Of a stretch of 64,000 bases of DNA, positions 22,151 through 33,149 are shown in pieces (the first letter of the stretch is position 1; each line of letters starts with the position of its first letter). The notes beneath the pieces were generated by a model. It was not told the DNA's origin. It was given only the letters and a program-made list of their open reading frames with translations, and searched no databases. The DNA lies in assembly GCA_021234155.1 (NCBI GenBank), contig JAJEKV010000064.1, forward strand, positions 2,666,001 through 2,730,000. The letters are read 5' to 3'. A program made the position numbers and the translations under genes. The DNA comes from Isoetes taiwanensis. Taxonomy: Eukaryota; Streptophyta; Lycopodiopsida; Isoetales; Isoetaceae.

Positions 22151-22546
22151 CAAAAGATGTGTTAGCACAAATGAGCTGTTGTTGTGACAGGAATGGCAGC
22201 AGCTAGAGATATGAGGGTGAATGAAGAAAAGTGAATGAGTATCGGATGAATGACTGCAAATCCTGATGATTCTGCATGGAATTCAGAGCTTGAGCAATAT
22301 TAGTACTTGATTTGAACCTTGAATGAGTTGACACCTGCACAAATCTTCTGTCCGTGCCTTAGTAGTCTAGATCTTGAATTCAAAAGCTTAATTTATGCAA
22401 ATACTAAAATGTGAAAACAAATACTATATATCAAATATTCCTGAATTGTTTTTTTGTCTTTTCTTTTTGTTTTCTTTTTTGCTTTTTGCAATATTAATCA
22501 ACCAGAGCAAACTAAACTATCCTACCTACAAATTCCAAAAAATCTT

Positions 22547-23515
22547 TTAACTAAACAAGCTTAAGGCAACATGTTGTTGCCAGTACCTTTTCAAATGTAG
22601 GATATTGATAGGATTCAACAATTCTCGGCCATCAAGCACATCTTTTAGCCAATAGGAATCTTTCCCTGCTGTGCCAATAACTTCAAGAGGCCCTTCCCAA
22701 AGATTTTCAAATTTAGATGCTATGTCTTCCCTTGCTTTATTCCATTTCAAAACAAGCTCTCCCGATTTGAGAGTGCCTTGGAGTTTGTGAGCAGCGTTGA
22801 ATGCTGCAATATCCTTGGCTTTTAATCATGACAACAGTGCTCTTCAAGCTGCATTAATTCCACACATCTTTCCTTTAAAGCATCATCCATTTCTAAGTTT
22901 ATCTGATATGCTAGTCTGAGTGATGGAAGTTCTAATTCAATTGGCACAACAGACTCTATACCATAGACCAGACTAAAAGGTGTGTGTTTGGTGCATGCCT
23001 TAATAGTAGTTCTGTAGGCCCAAAGTGCATCATGGAGTTTTAGGTGCCAATCTTTTTTTGAAATGTTGATAGTCTTCTTCAAAATTGACTTAAGAACTTT
23101 ATTGGTTGACTCTGAGGGTAATAAGATGAACTTTTAGTGTGTTTAACCTTCAGAGTAGCTAGCAATAATGCAATGGTTTGACTGATAAACTGGCTTCCCC
23201 TATCAGAGATAATTTTGAAGGGAATTCCAAATCTGGCACAGATGTTTTCATGGAGGAATCTTGCAGTGGCATAGGCATTTGCTTCCTTAAGGGGAATTGC
23301 TTCAGCCCATTTGGTAAAGTAATTTGTGGCTACAAGTATGAACAGATGCTGAGCTGAGGAAGGTGGATCTATTGGACCTATGAATTCTAGACCCCATGTC
23401 TGAAATGGTCATGGAGAGGTTATAGCAGTCAGAGGGGTTGGTTGCAATGTCCTCCTACCAAAAACTTGGCATTTATGACAGCACTTTATAACATCATAGC
23501 AATATGTAGCATAAT
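22547..23515 (-). pseudogene. Ty3/gypsy integrase fragment
   Basis: The minus-strand frames read, in order, the end of the zinc-binding domain (IKCCHKCQVFGRRTLQ), the catalytic core (TWGLEFIGPIDPP, FILVATNYFTKWAEAIPL, FGIPFKIISDRGSQF, SSYYPQSQ), then ALWAYRTTIKACTKHTPFSL and a C-terminal part with SYWLKDVLDGRELLNP and ILHLKRYWQ. This is the standard plant gypsy integrase layout. The first catalytic Asp (usually W-x-D-F-x-G) is Glu. A frame change occurs near 23130 and a stop follows. Sequence before the zinc domain is cut off at 23515 by another repeat. No chromodomain is seen. Confidence 0.9.
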
Positions 23516-24330
23516 AACAGGGGGTTTTCTTTGTGTTTTTGTACGCTTTTCACTAAGGTTTTCCTATGATTTCGTGATGTATTCAAATGGATGTACTAAT
23601 GCGTAAATCTAGAGTGCACCATTTCTGAGCCATTGATTTTAGCCTTTTTTTCAATGGTCAACAACCAATGGCTCACAACAAAAGCCCCTTTTTTGTGCAT
23701 GTGGTGCATAATGGGCACATGAAGGGCCATTGGTTTTAGTCCAACAACCAATGGCTCACAACAAAAGCCCTTTTTTGTGCATGTGGTGCATAATGGACAC
23801 ATGAAGGGCCATTGATTTTAGCTCAACAACCAATGGCTCACAACAAAAGCCCTTTTTTTTTGTGTATGGTGCATAATGGGCACATGAAGGGCTTGAAGGG
23901 CGCATGCAGTGCAGTTTCCCCGCCGGCAACACATTTCTTATCATAACTTTTGATCCAGAGCTCTATTTGAGATGATTTTTATTGCGTTGGAAAGCTTTCT
24001 CCGAGATCTTTTTGATAGTGGATGATATGGATATGTTTAGTTTAGTTATCTATGCTAAAACAGCAATTTTTCGGCCGGGTTTGGTAGGCTTTCACATCCT
24101 ACCAGCTGATTAATACAGGATTGCACTATTGGATATTGTTTTATGGCTCATTCCGAATGAAGCTTGCCAAAAATTGCTATGCATTTTTAGATTTTGAGGC
24201 AGTTATTAAGCACATAATAATGGGATCAATATGCTCTATCTTTATGGTAACTTTTACTTATGTTCTATTTGTTTTATTGTGATCAAATTCAAAAGCTACA
24301 GGTGATGAAAGCCTCAAATGAATTCTAGTT
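23516..24330 (+). repeat. Dispersed repeat with internal 82-bp tandem units
   Basis: The block aligns with 25365-25500 (left part) and, inverted, with about 28640-29308. Three tandem units of 82-83 bp run from 23659 to 23905; each has CAACAACCAATGGCTC, a T run and GTGCATAATGGGCACATG. No coding sequence is recognised. Confidence 0.75.
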
Positions 24331-24387
24331 TTTTTCTAGTTTGAATTCTAAAACTCTTGTCACACCGAGAGGGGGGACGTCCCTGAA

Positions 24388-25060
24388 GCCCCGAAGGGGC
24401 CAAAAAAAAATTTTTGCAATACAAACCATTAACATCCAACATATAAAAATTAAATCCCCCAACACATAACAACCATTGACATTAACAACCAACACATAAC
24501 TACCATTGACATTAATTAACACAACCATTGGGTCCAACACATTTAAATTAAAATCCCCCTTAAACCCCCTTCGGTTTGGGTGCATATTCACACGGGGGGT
24601 GACGAAGGACAGCGAGAGCCCTCATAATTGTATTTTGCACGTACAAAATCAACACCATATAGTATTCCGCTTGAAATCTTATAGTATTTTACGAATCTTG
24701 TTATATAGTATAGCAAATTTTGTACTTGCATACCCCACAAACGAGGAACTTTACGTACGGTGTAGATTAAGGAATAAGGGGTGAATATGCCTATCCAACA
24801 GCTCTCGTTGCCCGGAGTCACCCCCGTGTGAATATGCACCCAAACCAAAGGGGGTTTAAGGGGGATTTTAATTTAAATATGGAGGGGGTTTAAGGGGGAT
24901 TTTAATTTAAATATGTTGGACCCAATGGTTGTGTTAATTAATGTCAATGGTAGTTATGTGTTGGCTGTTAATGTCAATGGTTGTTATGTGTTGGTTGTTA
25001 TGTGTTGGGGGATTTAATTTTTATATGTTGGATGTTAATGGTTTGTGTTGCAAAAAAAAG
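24388..25060. mobile_element. Fold-back element, copy 1, with long inverted arms
   Basis: The left arm (24388-24610) and right arm (about 24815-25060) are reverse complements over more than 150 bases, including CATATTCACACGGGGGGTG and the matching CACCCCCGTGTGAATATG. The left tip is the self-complementary GGCCCCTTCGGGGC in reverse (GCCCCGAAGGGGC). The right arm has an internal duplication of GGGGGATTTTAATTTAAAT. The 200-base centre is A/T-rich and non-coding. Family members at 27730-28212 and 29309-29650. No transposase, so non-autonomous. Confidence 0.8.
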
Positions 25061-25064
25061 AACT

Positions 25065-25365
25065 TTTGTGTTTACATGAAAAAAGAACTTTTGTCGGATA
25101 AATAATTTAATATTTATTAATTTCACTATGCATGTTACTAGAACAAGATCCCAATAATGCTACAATGAACGGTAGTTGTTTGATTGACCATTAGGATTCA
25201 TAAAGCCAACTTGGCTAGTCGAGCCCGTGTATTAATATTAGAAATACTTGGCTAGTCGGGCCAAAGTGTATTAATATTAGAAATACGTGTTTCTCATTAC
25301 ATGAGGAATACATAGTATGTATGAGAAGTTTATACAAAATTCATGTGAATATCTAGCATCATAAC
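25065..25365 (+). repeat. AP-locus 3' flank fragment (block A)
   Basis: It begins GAACTTTTGTCGGATAAATA and is shared with 38490-38525 plus 39468-39670 and with 58225-58500, in each of which it follows the 3' UTR of the aspartic-protease copy. Two TATTAATATTAGAAATAC words occur within it. Confidence 0.75.
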
Positions 25366-25639
25366 ATGGGGTTTTCTTTCTGTTATTGTACTGTTTTCTC
25401 TAAGGTTTTCATATGATTTGGTGGCCGTATTCATCCCAGGTGTACTAAATAGTATTCCTAGAGTGCACCCTTTTGTTAGCCGTTGATTTTAGAAAAGGGG
25501 GCAAATCCTGTGGTGGAGGCTTCTTTTGTGGTGGGTGTGAATATCCTGCCATTATTTTTAGGGTTTTTTAGGGTTTTGTGGATTAGGGCCATAATCGAGG
25601 TCTTTGTTGAATGCCGCAGGGTGTGTTTTTGAAGTAGGG

Positions 25640-25836
25640 TTTATCGTACAGATCCTTCCTTAGAGCCGGGAACAAGGAAAAGAGGAAGGCCTTCCAAACC
25701 TGAATCTGTCTCTCACTCTATAGAAGACAGTGATGATGATGACATAGAAATATTAGGTGCTAGTCCGGCAATACTAGATAGTAGGGGGGCTTGGTCCCCG
25801 TTTCTTGTTCAGTTCATTGCTCGTGTATTAAGCAAA
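25640..25836 (+). pseudogene. Possible Deg9 N-terminal remnant with AT-hook-like motif
   Basis: Before the P0 start the plus strand encodes GTRKRGRPSKPESVSHSIED and SDDDDIEILGASPA. A basic GRP-containing motif and acidic run are typical of the low-complexity N terminus of plant Deg9-like proteases, and Deg9 exons lie downstream. The assignment depends on that context; the region is too short and too simple to stand alone. Confidence 0.3.
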
Positions 25837-26703
25837 ATGGGTTTCAAGGGAACGAAAGCAAAAAAAAAAAGCAGGCTTATGACAGGAAGATGTGTGAGCT
25901 TTTGGAGTACTCCAAGGCTTTGATTTGTGTAGCGGATAATGTTAGGTCTACTCAAATGCAGCAAATCAGGAAGGGTTTAAGGCCAGAACCTGTCGTTCCC
26001 ATGGGGAAGAATACCACGATGAAAAGAACCATTCGAGTTTACGCAGAGAAAACTGGAAATACGGCTGTTTTGAATCTGATACCTCTTCTCGTGGGCAACA
26101 TGGGACTTATCTTTACAAAAAGGGATCTAAAGGAAGTCAGAGAAGAAGTTGCCAAGTACAAGGTGGGTGCACCTGCTCGTGTTGGGCTTGTAGCCCCAAT
26201 TGATGTGACCATACCTCCTGGAAATACAGGGCTTGATCCTTCTCAAACGTCCTTCTTCCAGGTTCTTAACATTCCCACAAAGATTAATAAGGGAACTGTG
26301 GAAATTGTGTCCAATGTGGATCTGATTAAAGAAGGAGATAAAGTTGGTTCATCTGAGGCAGCTTTGCTTGCAAAGCTTGGCATTCGTCCATTTTCTTATG
26401 GTTTGATAGTTCAAATGGTATATGATGATGGTTCAGTTTTTGATCCTGCAGTCCTTGACTTCACTGAGGATGATCTGACGTCTAAGTTCTCTTCTGGTGT
26501 TTCAATGGTGGCTGCATTGTCATTGGCAGTAGGATACCCTACTTTGGCAACAGCTGCTCATTTCTTCGTCAATTCGTATAAAAATGTTCTTTCAGTTGCC
26601 CTTGCAACAGAATATTCATATCCACAGGCAGATCAGGTTAAAGAATTTTTGAAGGATCCCTCCAAGTTTGTTGTTGCTGCAGCTCCAGTTGCTGTAACTG
26701 CTG
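25837..26703 (+). pseudogene. 60S acidic ribosomal protein P0 (uL10) retrocopy, 3'-truncated
   Basis: P0 is the core of the ribosomal stalk that recruits translation factors. The frame [19 protein letters not shown] through [80 protein letters not shown] and [13 protein letters not shown] to [17 protein letters not shown] is unmistakable over about 285 residues with no intron. The natural start MGFKGTKA at 25837 is one base out of frame because the following A run has 10 bases. Sequence ends at AAPVAVTAG, so the acidic C-terminal tail that binds P1/P2 and factors is missing. Lack of introns and truncation at a Deg9 exon point to a retrocopy. Substitutions such as [10 protein letters not shown] at conserved sites also suggest relaxed constraint. 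Confidence 0.9.
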
Positions 26704-27346
26704 GTGAGTTCCTGTTGAGTTTGGAGTATTACCACGTCTGCATGATGTTGTTACTGTAGTTGGCTATCCAATTGGTGGCGACACAATATCAGTTACAAGT
26801 GGAGTTGTTTCTAGAATTGAAGTCACATCTTATGTGCATGGTTCAACTGAGTTGTTAGGTGTGCAGGTAAGTTAGTGAATTGTAATGCTTATTCACTTGA
26901 TTTCTTTGGAGTTATATATATACATTTTTAAATTTTAACAAGAGAGACACATTTTGCTCGACAGATTGATGCAGCCATAAACTCGGACAATTCTGGTGGA
27001 CCTGCATTTAATGACCGAGGACAATGTGTTGGTATTGCATTTCAATCATTGAAGCATGAAGATGCAGAGAATATTGGATATGTCATACCTACACCCGTTA
27101 TTAAACATTTTATTGAGGACTTCGAACGGACTGGAGATTATACAGGTTGTATTAAGTGAAGACCACGTCATTTTTTGTTTTTTGTCCTGCATGTTCTGAT
27201 GATATTCCCATTTATTGCAGGATTTCCTGTTTTGGGTGTTGAATGGCAGAAGATGGAGAACCTTGATTTCCGTAAAGGAGTTGGCATGGAAGCAAACCAG
27301 AAGGGAGTGCGTATAAGGAGAGTCGAACCAACAGCACCAGAAACAA
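26704..27346 (+). pseudogene. Deg9-like (DegP/HtrA family) serine protease, partial exons
   Basis: Three exons are visible. Exon 1 (26704-26866) reads [18 protein letters not shown] and [20 protein letters not shown], ending GVQ|GTAAGT. Exon 2 (26965-27145) reads [39 protein letters not shown] and [18 protein letters not shown]. Exon 3 (27221-about 27346) reads [20 protein letters not shown] and [13 protein letters not shown], the start of the first PDZ domain. The catalytic Ser of NSGGP is present. The exons carrying the catalytic His and Asp are absent; their place is taken by the P0 copy, and the reading frame differs from that of P0. The PDZ region ends abruptly. It is the first PDZ-linked part of plant Deg9 by motif match. 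Confidence 0.85.
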
Positions 27347-27729
27347 CCAGTAGGGATTTCCCAACTTTGTTCTATTTCTAATGTGACATTGCCATGTGGT
27401 TTTTCCAAAGAAGAATTTGCAATCTTGGCAGCTCGGGGATCATTATAAATCATATCTTGTTTTTTATCCTATGAATATCTTATTTGTGGATGCCACTGCC
27501 GGTTATGATTGCCATTTCTTTTGTATTCATGCTCCCTCTTTATAGAATTAAATTTGTTTTGCATATGCCATATGCTTATGAATGCTTGCCATGGCAAAAC
27601 AGGCTTGCATTGATACTAGCACATGTTACCATATGCACTAGCATTACAATAGAAGGGGGTATTTATTTTGATAGTTGATTTTCTTGAACTAGTGGTACTA
27701 GCTTTATTTACCTATGTTTGCGTTAGTTA

Positions 27730-28212
27730 GGGCCCGAAGGGCCCAATTTTTTTTTTAATATAACAATCAACACACAACTACCATTAACATTATTAACACA
27801 AACCATTGCATTTAACACATTTAAATTAAAATCCCCCTTAAACCCCCTTTGGTTTGGGTGCATATTCACACGGGGGGTGATTTCGGGCATCGAGAGCTGT
27901 TGGATAAGCATATATGCCCTTTATTCCTCGATCTAGACCGTACATAGAGATCCTCATTTGTGGGGTATGCGTGTACAAGTTTTGGTATACTGTATAACAC
28001 AGTTTGCAAAATACTATAAGATTTGAGGCAATGTACTATATGTTGTTGATTTTATACATGTATAATATGATTTTAGGGGCTCTCACTACCCTACGTCACC
28101 CCCGTGTGAATATGCACCCAAATCAAAGGGGGTTTAAGAGGGAATTTTATTTTTAAGTGTGGAATATAATGGTTTGTGTTATATCTAAAAAAATTTTGGC
28201 CCCTTCGGGGCC
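27730..28212. mobile_element. Fold-back element, copy 2
   Basis: The left tip is GGGCCCGAAGGGCCC (27730-27744) and the right tip GGCCCCTTCGGGGCC (28198-28212), each able to form its own small hairpin. The arms include CATATTCACACGGGGGGTG and its complement. The centre is the reverse-oriented equivalent of that in copy 3. No clear target duplication. Confidence 0.75.
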
Positions 28213-28639
28213 TTCAACAAACCAAAGGGCCCGAATGTAATGAATTGTATTTATTTTAAAAAAATTTGGGTCTTGGTTGCTTATTATAAACCAAGTTGTT
28301 GGCATGTCTTTTTGAACATGCAACACAACATGGTGAACAGTCTGCGACACATTCCTTTGCAAGAGGTTTGCCAATACTTCTGAAATGCTTATACCTGAAA
28401 CTGAGATTGAAGACAGTGTTTATGAAACTTTAGCAATATGCATGTAATGCCTTTGCACTACAGACCAAAATCTTGGCACAAATCATCTTCATGATGTGCC
28501 TATATGGTATGTAAGAACATCCGCAACAAAAATTTGACCGGATTTGAAAGATAAACCAATGGATACTTCTATCGCAAGGCATCAGAAAAGCTTACCTGAG
28601 CAGGTTTATATGTAATCAGACCATTTGTAGATCTTTTTA
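28213..28639. other. Gene-free stretch
   Basis: No recognised coding or RNA feature. A second GGGCCCGAATG word at 28230 resembles the tip of the fold-back family. Confidence 0.4.
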
Positions 28640-29308
28640 AGATCAAACTCATAAATCTAACAAAGACAATGAGAATGGGCAAGCAACAAAACCATCTGCA
28701 AACTCGGATAAGCCAAGCCAAGCTGCTTCAAATCCATCTGTCACATTAGGGACAATTATTTGAAAGACACTGCTTCCTTCTCTTTGGCAATATTGCAAAC
28801 CCTACCAAAGCCGGCTGGAACAGGGCTGTTTTGACATAGAAAACGTAACCAAAGATGGGCATACCATATACCATCGAAAAGATACTTGAGAGAGCTTTCC
28901 AACGCAATTAGCCTTACCTGAAACGGAGTCCTGGATCAAAAATTATGCTAAAAACTGTGTTGTCGGCGAAAAGCTGCGCTACATGGCGCCTAGGGTTTCA
29001 CAGAAGGGTAAAGGTTCTATCTTTTTCTTTTTGATTTTATTTCTATTTTTATTTTTTATTTTTGAAAAGGGCTTTTATTGTAAGCCATTCAATCTCGTCT
29101 TTTTTAAAGAGGGTTTTTGTTGTAAGCCCTTTGATTCTTGACCATTAAGAAAGGAAAAAAAAAATTAGCACAAGTTGCATGCAAATACCTGGCACACTCT
29201 AGATGTACCAATTAGTGCACCTCATGTAATACGGCCACCAAATCATATAAAAACCATTGAAAAAAGTGTACAAAAATACAAAAGAAACCCCCTGTTATTA
29301 TGCTAGAT
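28640..29308 (-). repeat. Dispersed repeat, inverted copy of 23516-24330
   Basis: Reading the minus strand, the order of words (GTACACTTTTTTC, CTAGAGTGTGCC, the T-run/GGGCTT units, TTGATCCAGGACTCCGT, TTGGAAAGCTCTC, GGCTTTGGTAGGG) follows 23516-24100. Identity is lower than for the fold-back arms. The tandem units are reduced to two imperfect ones at 29060-29150. Confidence 0.6.
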
Positions 29309-29650
29309 ATTCACACGGGGGGTTACGTAGGGCAGCGAGAGCCCCAAAAATATATTTAGTATATGTATAAAATTAACACCATTAAGTACATTCTTTCAAA
29401 CCTTATAGTATTTTGCAAACCTTAATATACAGTATATGAAAACTTGTACATGCATACCCCACAAACGAGGATCGCTATGTACGGTCCAGATCTTGGAATA
29501 AAGGGCAAATATGCCCATCCGATAGCTCTCGTTGCCTGGAGTAACCCCCCGTGTGAATATGCACCCAAACCAAAGGGGGTTTAAGGGGGATTTTAATTTA
29601 AATGTGTTAAATGCAATGGTTTGTGTTAATAATGTTAATGGTAATTGTGT
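29309..29650. mobile_element. Fold-back element, copy 3, left arm truncated
   Basis: It starts within the inner arm (ATATTCACACGGGGGG), has the A/T-rich centre with CATACCCCACAAACGAGGA, and a full right arm to about 29650. The outer left arm is missing, so it was truncated by the adjoining repeat. Confidence 0.75.
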
Positions 29651-30290
29651 GATAAAAGCAATCAGCATCAGAAGATGGCCATCCAAGACATTTACCTCAG
29701 AAGATGGAATGCATTTTAGAATACATTAATGGTCTTGTTTGTGCAAAGAATTGCATCTTCTATCATGTATAAGTAAGGATCCCATTGTAGTTGCCTTACC
29801 TGCTATTATGTCCTTAGAAACCATTGTGTTTCTCTTATATGTAGCAATATGCTATTGCCTACAAAGAGTGTCTTTAAAGCCTCCATTTAAGGCCCTTTGC
29901 ATACCTTGAAGCATTCATTTAAGGCCTGTGCATACTCATTGAAATAATGCAAATTCACTATTATTGAACAAACCTAAACATTGCTCTTTTACTGTATGCA
30001 CAGATCTATTACATTTTATGATCAGAAGCATGTATACTTGAAGTCTAGTTCCTTGCCCATCCTAACGATTATTTGCACCTTGTCTAGCAGTTATTGAATT
30101 ATATAGGATCGCCAGTCGATGTTTTAAGTGTGATGTTACTTTTCAGGCTTTCTATGGGTCGTTTTATCAAGATATATGCTTTATTCCATTTATTTGTGTT
30201 TGCCTCCTTTTTTGTTGTTATCACCATATTGTTAGGCATTTGCTCTTTCTTTAAGATCATTATGTTTTACCATTGTTTTTGGGTTGCCCC
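29651..30290 (+). repeat. AP-locus 3' flank fragment (block B)
   Basis: It matches 41402-41745 and 58503-58880, and its right part (30060-30290) matches 59340-59570. In the 58-kb copy blocks A and B are contiguous, showing both come from one larger duplicated flank. No coding sequence. Confidence 0.75.
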
Positions 30291-30488
30291 TAGGGGGGCA
30301 AACCCTCGTTTGGTGGGCTTGTTGCATATCCTAGGTATATGCTAGAATATACCTAGACTATGCTGATACTGCTAAAAACCTATTACTCTCTGTAAACTGG
30401 CGGTCACCTGCATTCTTGATCGGGGATGTCTCTAACCGGGTAACTGGCATGGCAAGGTAGATCGAATGCAGCGAAACAATATGCCAGG

Positions 30489-30758
30489 ATGCTACCCTTG
30501 GAACGTGAATTAGACCAGGATGCTACAGGTTTCCAGGATTTGAAAGGCGTGACTTACTTTTCTAGTCGATACACTGCTCTAGATTATGAAGGCCAAAATT
30601 CCTCAATATGCAAGAGCTACTGTGACAATGATGCTTCATGTGCAGCAGCTTTTTACAAAATGCCATGGCCGAGCAGAAGAGTAGTGCCATGCATTACGGT
30701 GGCCAGGCGGAAGGATTGCATCCGCTCTAAATTGTTTAAGATTTTCTTATTCTGGTAG
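30489..30758 (+). pseudogene. Apple/PAN-domain fragment of a G-type lectin receptor kinase
   Basis: The frame DLKGVTYFSSRYTALDYEG followed by ICKSYCDNDASCAAAFY matches the PAN/apple region of SD2-5-like receptor kinases, with the typical Cys spacing (C-x3-C-x5-C). Neither the lectin domain before it nor the kinase after it is nearby. The frame ends in unrelated residues after FYKMPWPS. It is a single-exon scrap. Confidence 0.55.
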
Positions 30759-31136
30759 GGTTAAATTTTATGTGATTTCTTCTAGCACCTCGAAGCCTTG
30801 TGAGACGGTGATTGTGTTTTAGGGAAAAGAAGGTTCGTTTTTCCAGAGGGAAAAAAGGTGCTAAGAAGTTGGATACGGTCCCAGGTGAAGAACAATGTGG
30901 CCCAATGCTCCAAAAGGACCCTCGTGTTCCGCAATGAGAAAGGGCGATTCGGCAGACAATTATGGATGAATGACTGCATAGCTCGGAGGATACTTCTGTG
31001 GTAATAATTTGGTGGCAGCTGAAGAAGAATACGAGGTAATAATCGGTCAATTTGATTATTTAGATCGTTGTATTATCTCAAAGGGATATCCATTTTATGG
31101 CAAATGCATTAATATGGTTGTCTATATGTGTCTTCA

Positions 31137-31505
31137 GACACGCAACCTGTGAAGATGAAAATGGAGTGCAACTTGAACCCTTTAACTTTAAAAAAAAAGG
31201 AAAGAAGAGAAGGATACTCCGATGCAAATGGGAACTATGTTGAATACAAATCTGATAGAGAGTACAAGGTAGGAGTGAATGTAAGGAACGAGAAAAATAT
31301 AAGAAATATTTGTTTAGCATGCTTGAGTTTCTTATCATGACTTTTTTCGACTTGCGAGGGATGCGTGGTTAGATAGTGTGCAAGTTGATACATGCTTTGC
31401 TGAAAGATATATTACAACTGAGGATGAAATTATTGATGATTTCACTTCAAAAGAAATAGCAACCATCAAACGTCGTATAACAGATGCATTTCAACCAGGA
31501 GAAAC
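31137..31505 (+). pseudogene. CD2BP2/LIN1-like (U5 snRNP-associated) gene fragment
   Basis: Exon 1 (31137-31268) encodes CEDENGVQLEPFNFKKK and, one base out of frame after a run of nine A, KERREGYSDANGNYVEYK and SDREYK before a GTAGGA donor. Exon 2 (31360-31505) encodes DAWLDSVQVDTCFAER, TTEDEIIDDFTSKEIATIK and RRITDAFQPGETV. The order (DANGNYVEYK, DAWLDSV, IKRRIxxxxQPGETV) is that of plant LIN1/CD2BP2 homologues, which act in the U4/U6.U5 tri-snRNP. The acceptor before exon 2 reads TTGCGAGG where TTGCAGG is expected. The GYF domain is not found downstream. Confidence 0.7.
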
Positions 31506-31844
31506 GGTGCACATTTTTTTTGCACATCATTTTATATGAAGCATCATCATGAGTTCTAGTGCAGGCACTTGGTTGTATATTTATCTTGGTTTCATTTCTT
31601 ATTCTCTTTAACTTGGATAAAAATGCATAATGTTGGCCCAAGCATTAGCACCAGCAGGTCCTCCCGAACCTCCCAGATCCAAGAACCAAATCGATTTTCT
31701 TGTATGATTAATAATTAGCAAAATGGAACTTAGGCATGTGACTATTACTATAGTAACTGATGGTATTTCATGGCCCTGCAGCTTCAACAGGTTAAACTAA
31801 GCATGTACTACTTAATGCGCATGAAGCAATCCAGTTTTGAAGCA

Positions 31845-32220
31845 GAGCAAGGCCAAATACAAAGATATTGAACGCGGTAAGTGCTTCCTTTGTTCTATAT
31901 CATGATATATATTTTGACAGGCTAAACTCATTTTCTTTCTGATTCTGTTGGTAGCAGAATGCATGTAGGACATTGCCTATTTTTACATGCAGCTCTATTC
32001 ATTTGCATTGTGAATACGCCTGTTTCTTGGATCGTTAAAGAGAATGTTAAGAGATCTAGGACTAAAAATCCTCGGATAATCTGCCTTCGTAGCTGCCTGA
32101 TGCCAATGAGGGCATTGGTTCATGTTGGCTTTGATTGCATGGGCGGTCATAGGGTGCATGATTAAAGTGGGTTACATAGGTTCATGATTAAGATAGTTAT
32201 CATGGTCTTTTGAAGCAGCT
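31845..32220 (+). repeat. 375-bp direct duplication, copy 1
   Basis: It matches 33150-33520, with GCCAAATACA, GTAAGTGCTTCC, TGCATGTAGGA and CCTTCGTAGCTGCCT words in the same order. The shared block resumes after 32410 (AAGCTTTCTTCTCACTGGTG), so copy 1 contains a 190-bp insertion. It may derive from an intron and exon border of an unknown gene. Confidence 0.8.
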
Positions 32221-32410
32221 TTTGTTAGAAGAAGGAAACCCTAATGTAACCCTAATGTAACCCTAATGTGACGTGGCATGATGCCACGTCAGCTCATATG
32301 ACTACTTATAGTCATGACCTACTTTCATGCAATGTGCTTTTTGGTTGCGGACGTTTTGTTAACTGATTGTGGGCGCCATGTCATATTTTCCTATAGTATA
32401 TGTCTCCTAA
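32221..32410. repeat. Insertion with telomere-like repeats and a TGACGTGGCA palindrome
   Basis: The block absent from the 33-kb copy holds three CCCTAATGTAA units, then TGACGTGGCA-TGA-TGCCACGTCA (perfect 10-base arms), then ATGACT...AGTCAT arms. TGACGTGG is a known plant bZIP-binding core, but no gene context makes it a promoter here. Confidence 0.6.
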
Positions 32411-33149
32411 AAGCTTTCTTCTCACTGGTGGGGCCAAATTTGGTCTCTAGGTCCCATTGTTGTGTGGCCTCCCTCTTTGCATTCTACATAACGTAATATA
32501 TAATGGTCTCTGTAATTTTCCTTTTGTGTATTTGGAATGAACAGGAACTTGATGCAAATGCAGAGCCACATAGAGCTAGCAAGAAATGAAGTAAAGAAGG
32601 ATCCCTTGAGATCTTGCCAAAACATTTATTTTCTACAGCAATGAAGCATCTACGCATTTTGATGATTCATCCATGTTCTCATTAAGGTGGTGCTATAGAT
32701 TCATATAGTTGCAGATTTGCTATTGTCCAGTTTTTTAGACTATCTGCTGTGCCCTTCTACATTATCACTGTCCCTTTCTACGACATTATTAGTATAGTCT
32801 TACATGTACTTGGGCAACTTCATTATTAAGGTGGTGCTAGTGTTACATACTTCATCTGGCCTAAGTGAGTTGCTCTCGTTTGGGTGGATTGCTGCTTTAT
32901 AATGAGGTTAGGACATGCCATTTTTCTATGACTTACATATCACAGAATATCAAAATTCTATTGACATTACCTATGACACATTGTACCAACTCAATTGACA
33001 AGTGAAATAATCTGGCAATGCAGACTGCAATCTGAATGATGGTGCACAACAGAAGAAATGAAGCTGATAGATGGAAAAGAGAGAGACATAGAATGACATA
33101 GGTAAAAAAAGATTCCTGGCAAAAGATTCTCATTGCTAACATTATATTT

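Noticed and set aside
25791-26759. P0 frame as a functional ribosomal protein gene
   Set aside because: The natural ATG is out of frame, the acidic C-terminal tail is missing, there are no introns, and it is joined to Deg9 exons.
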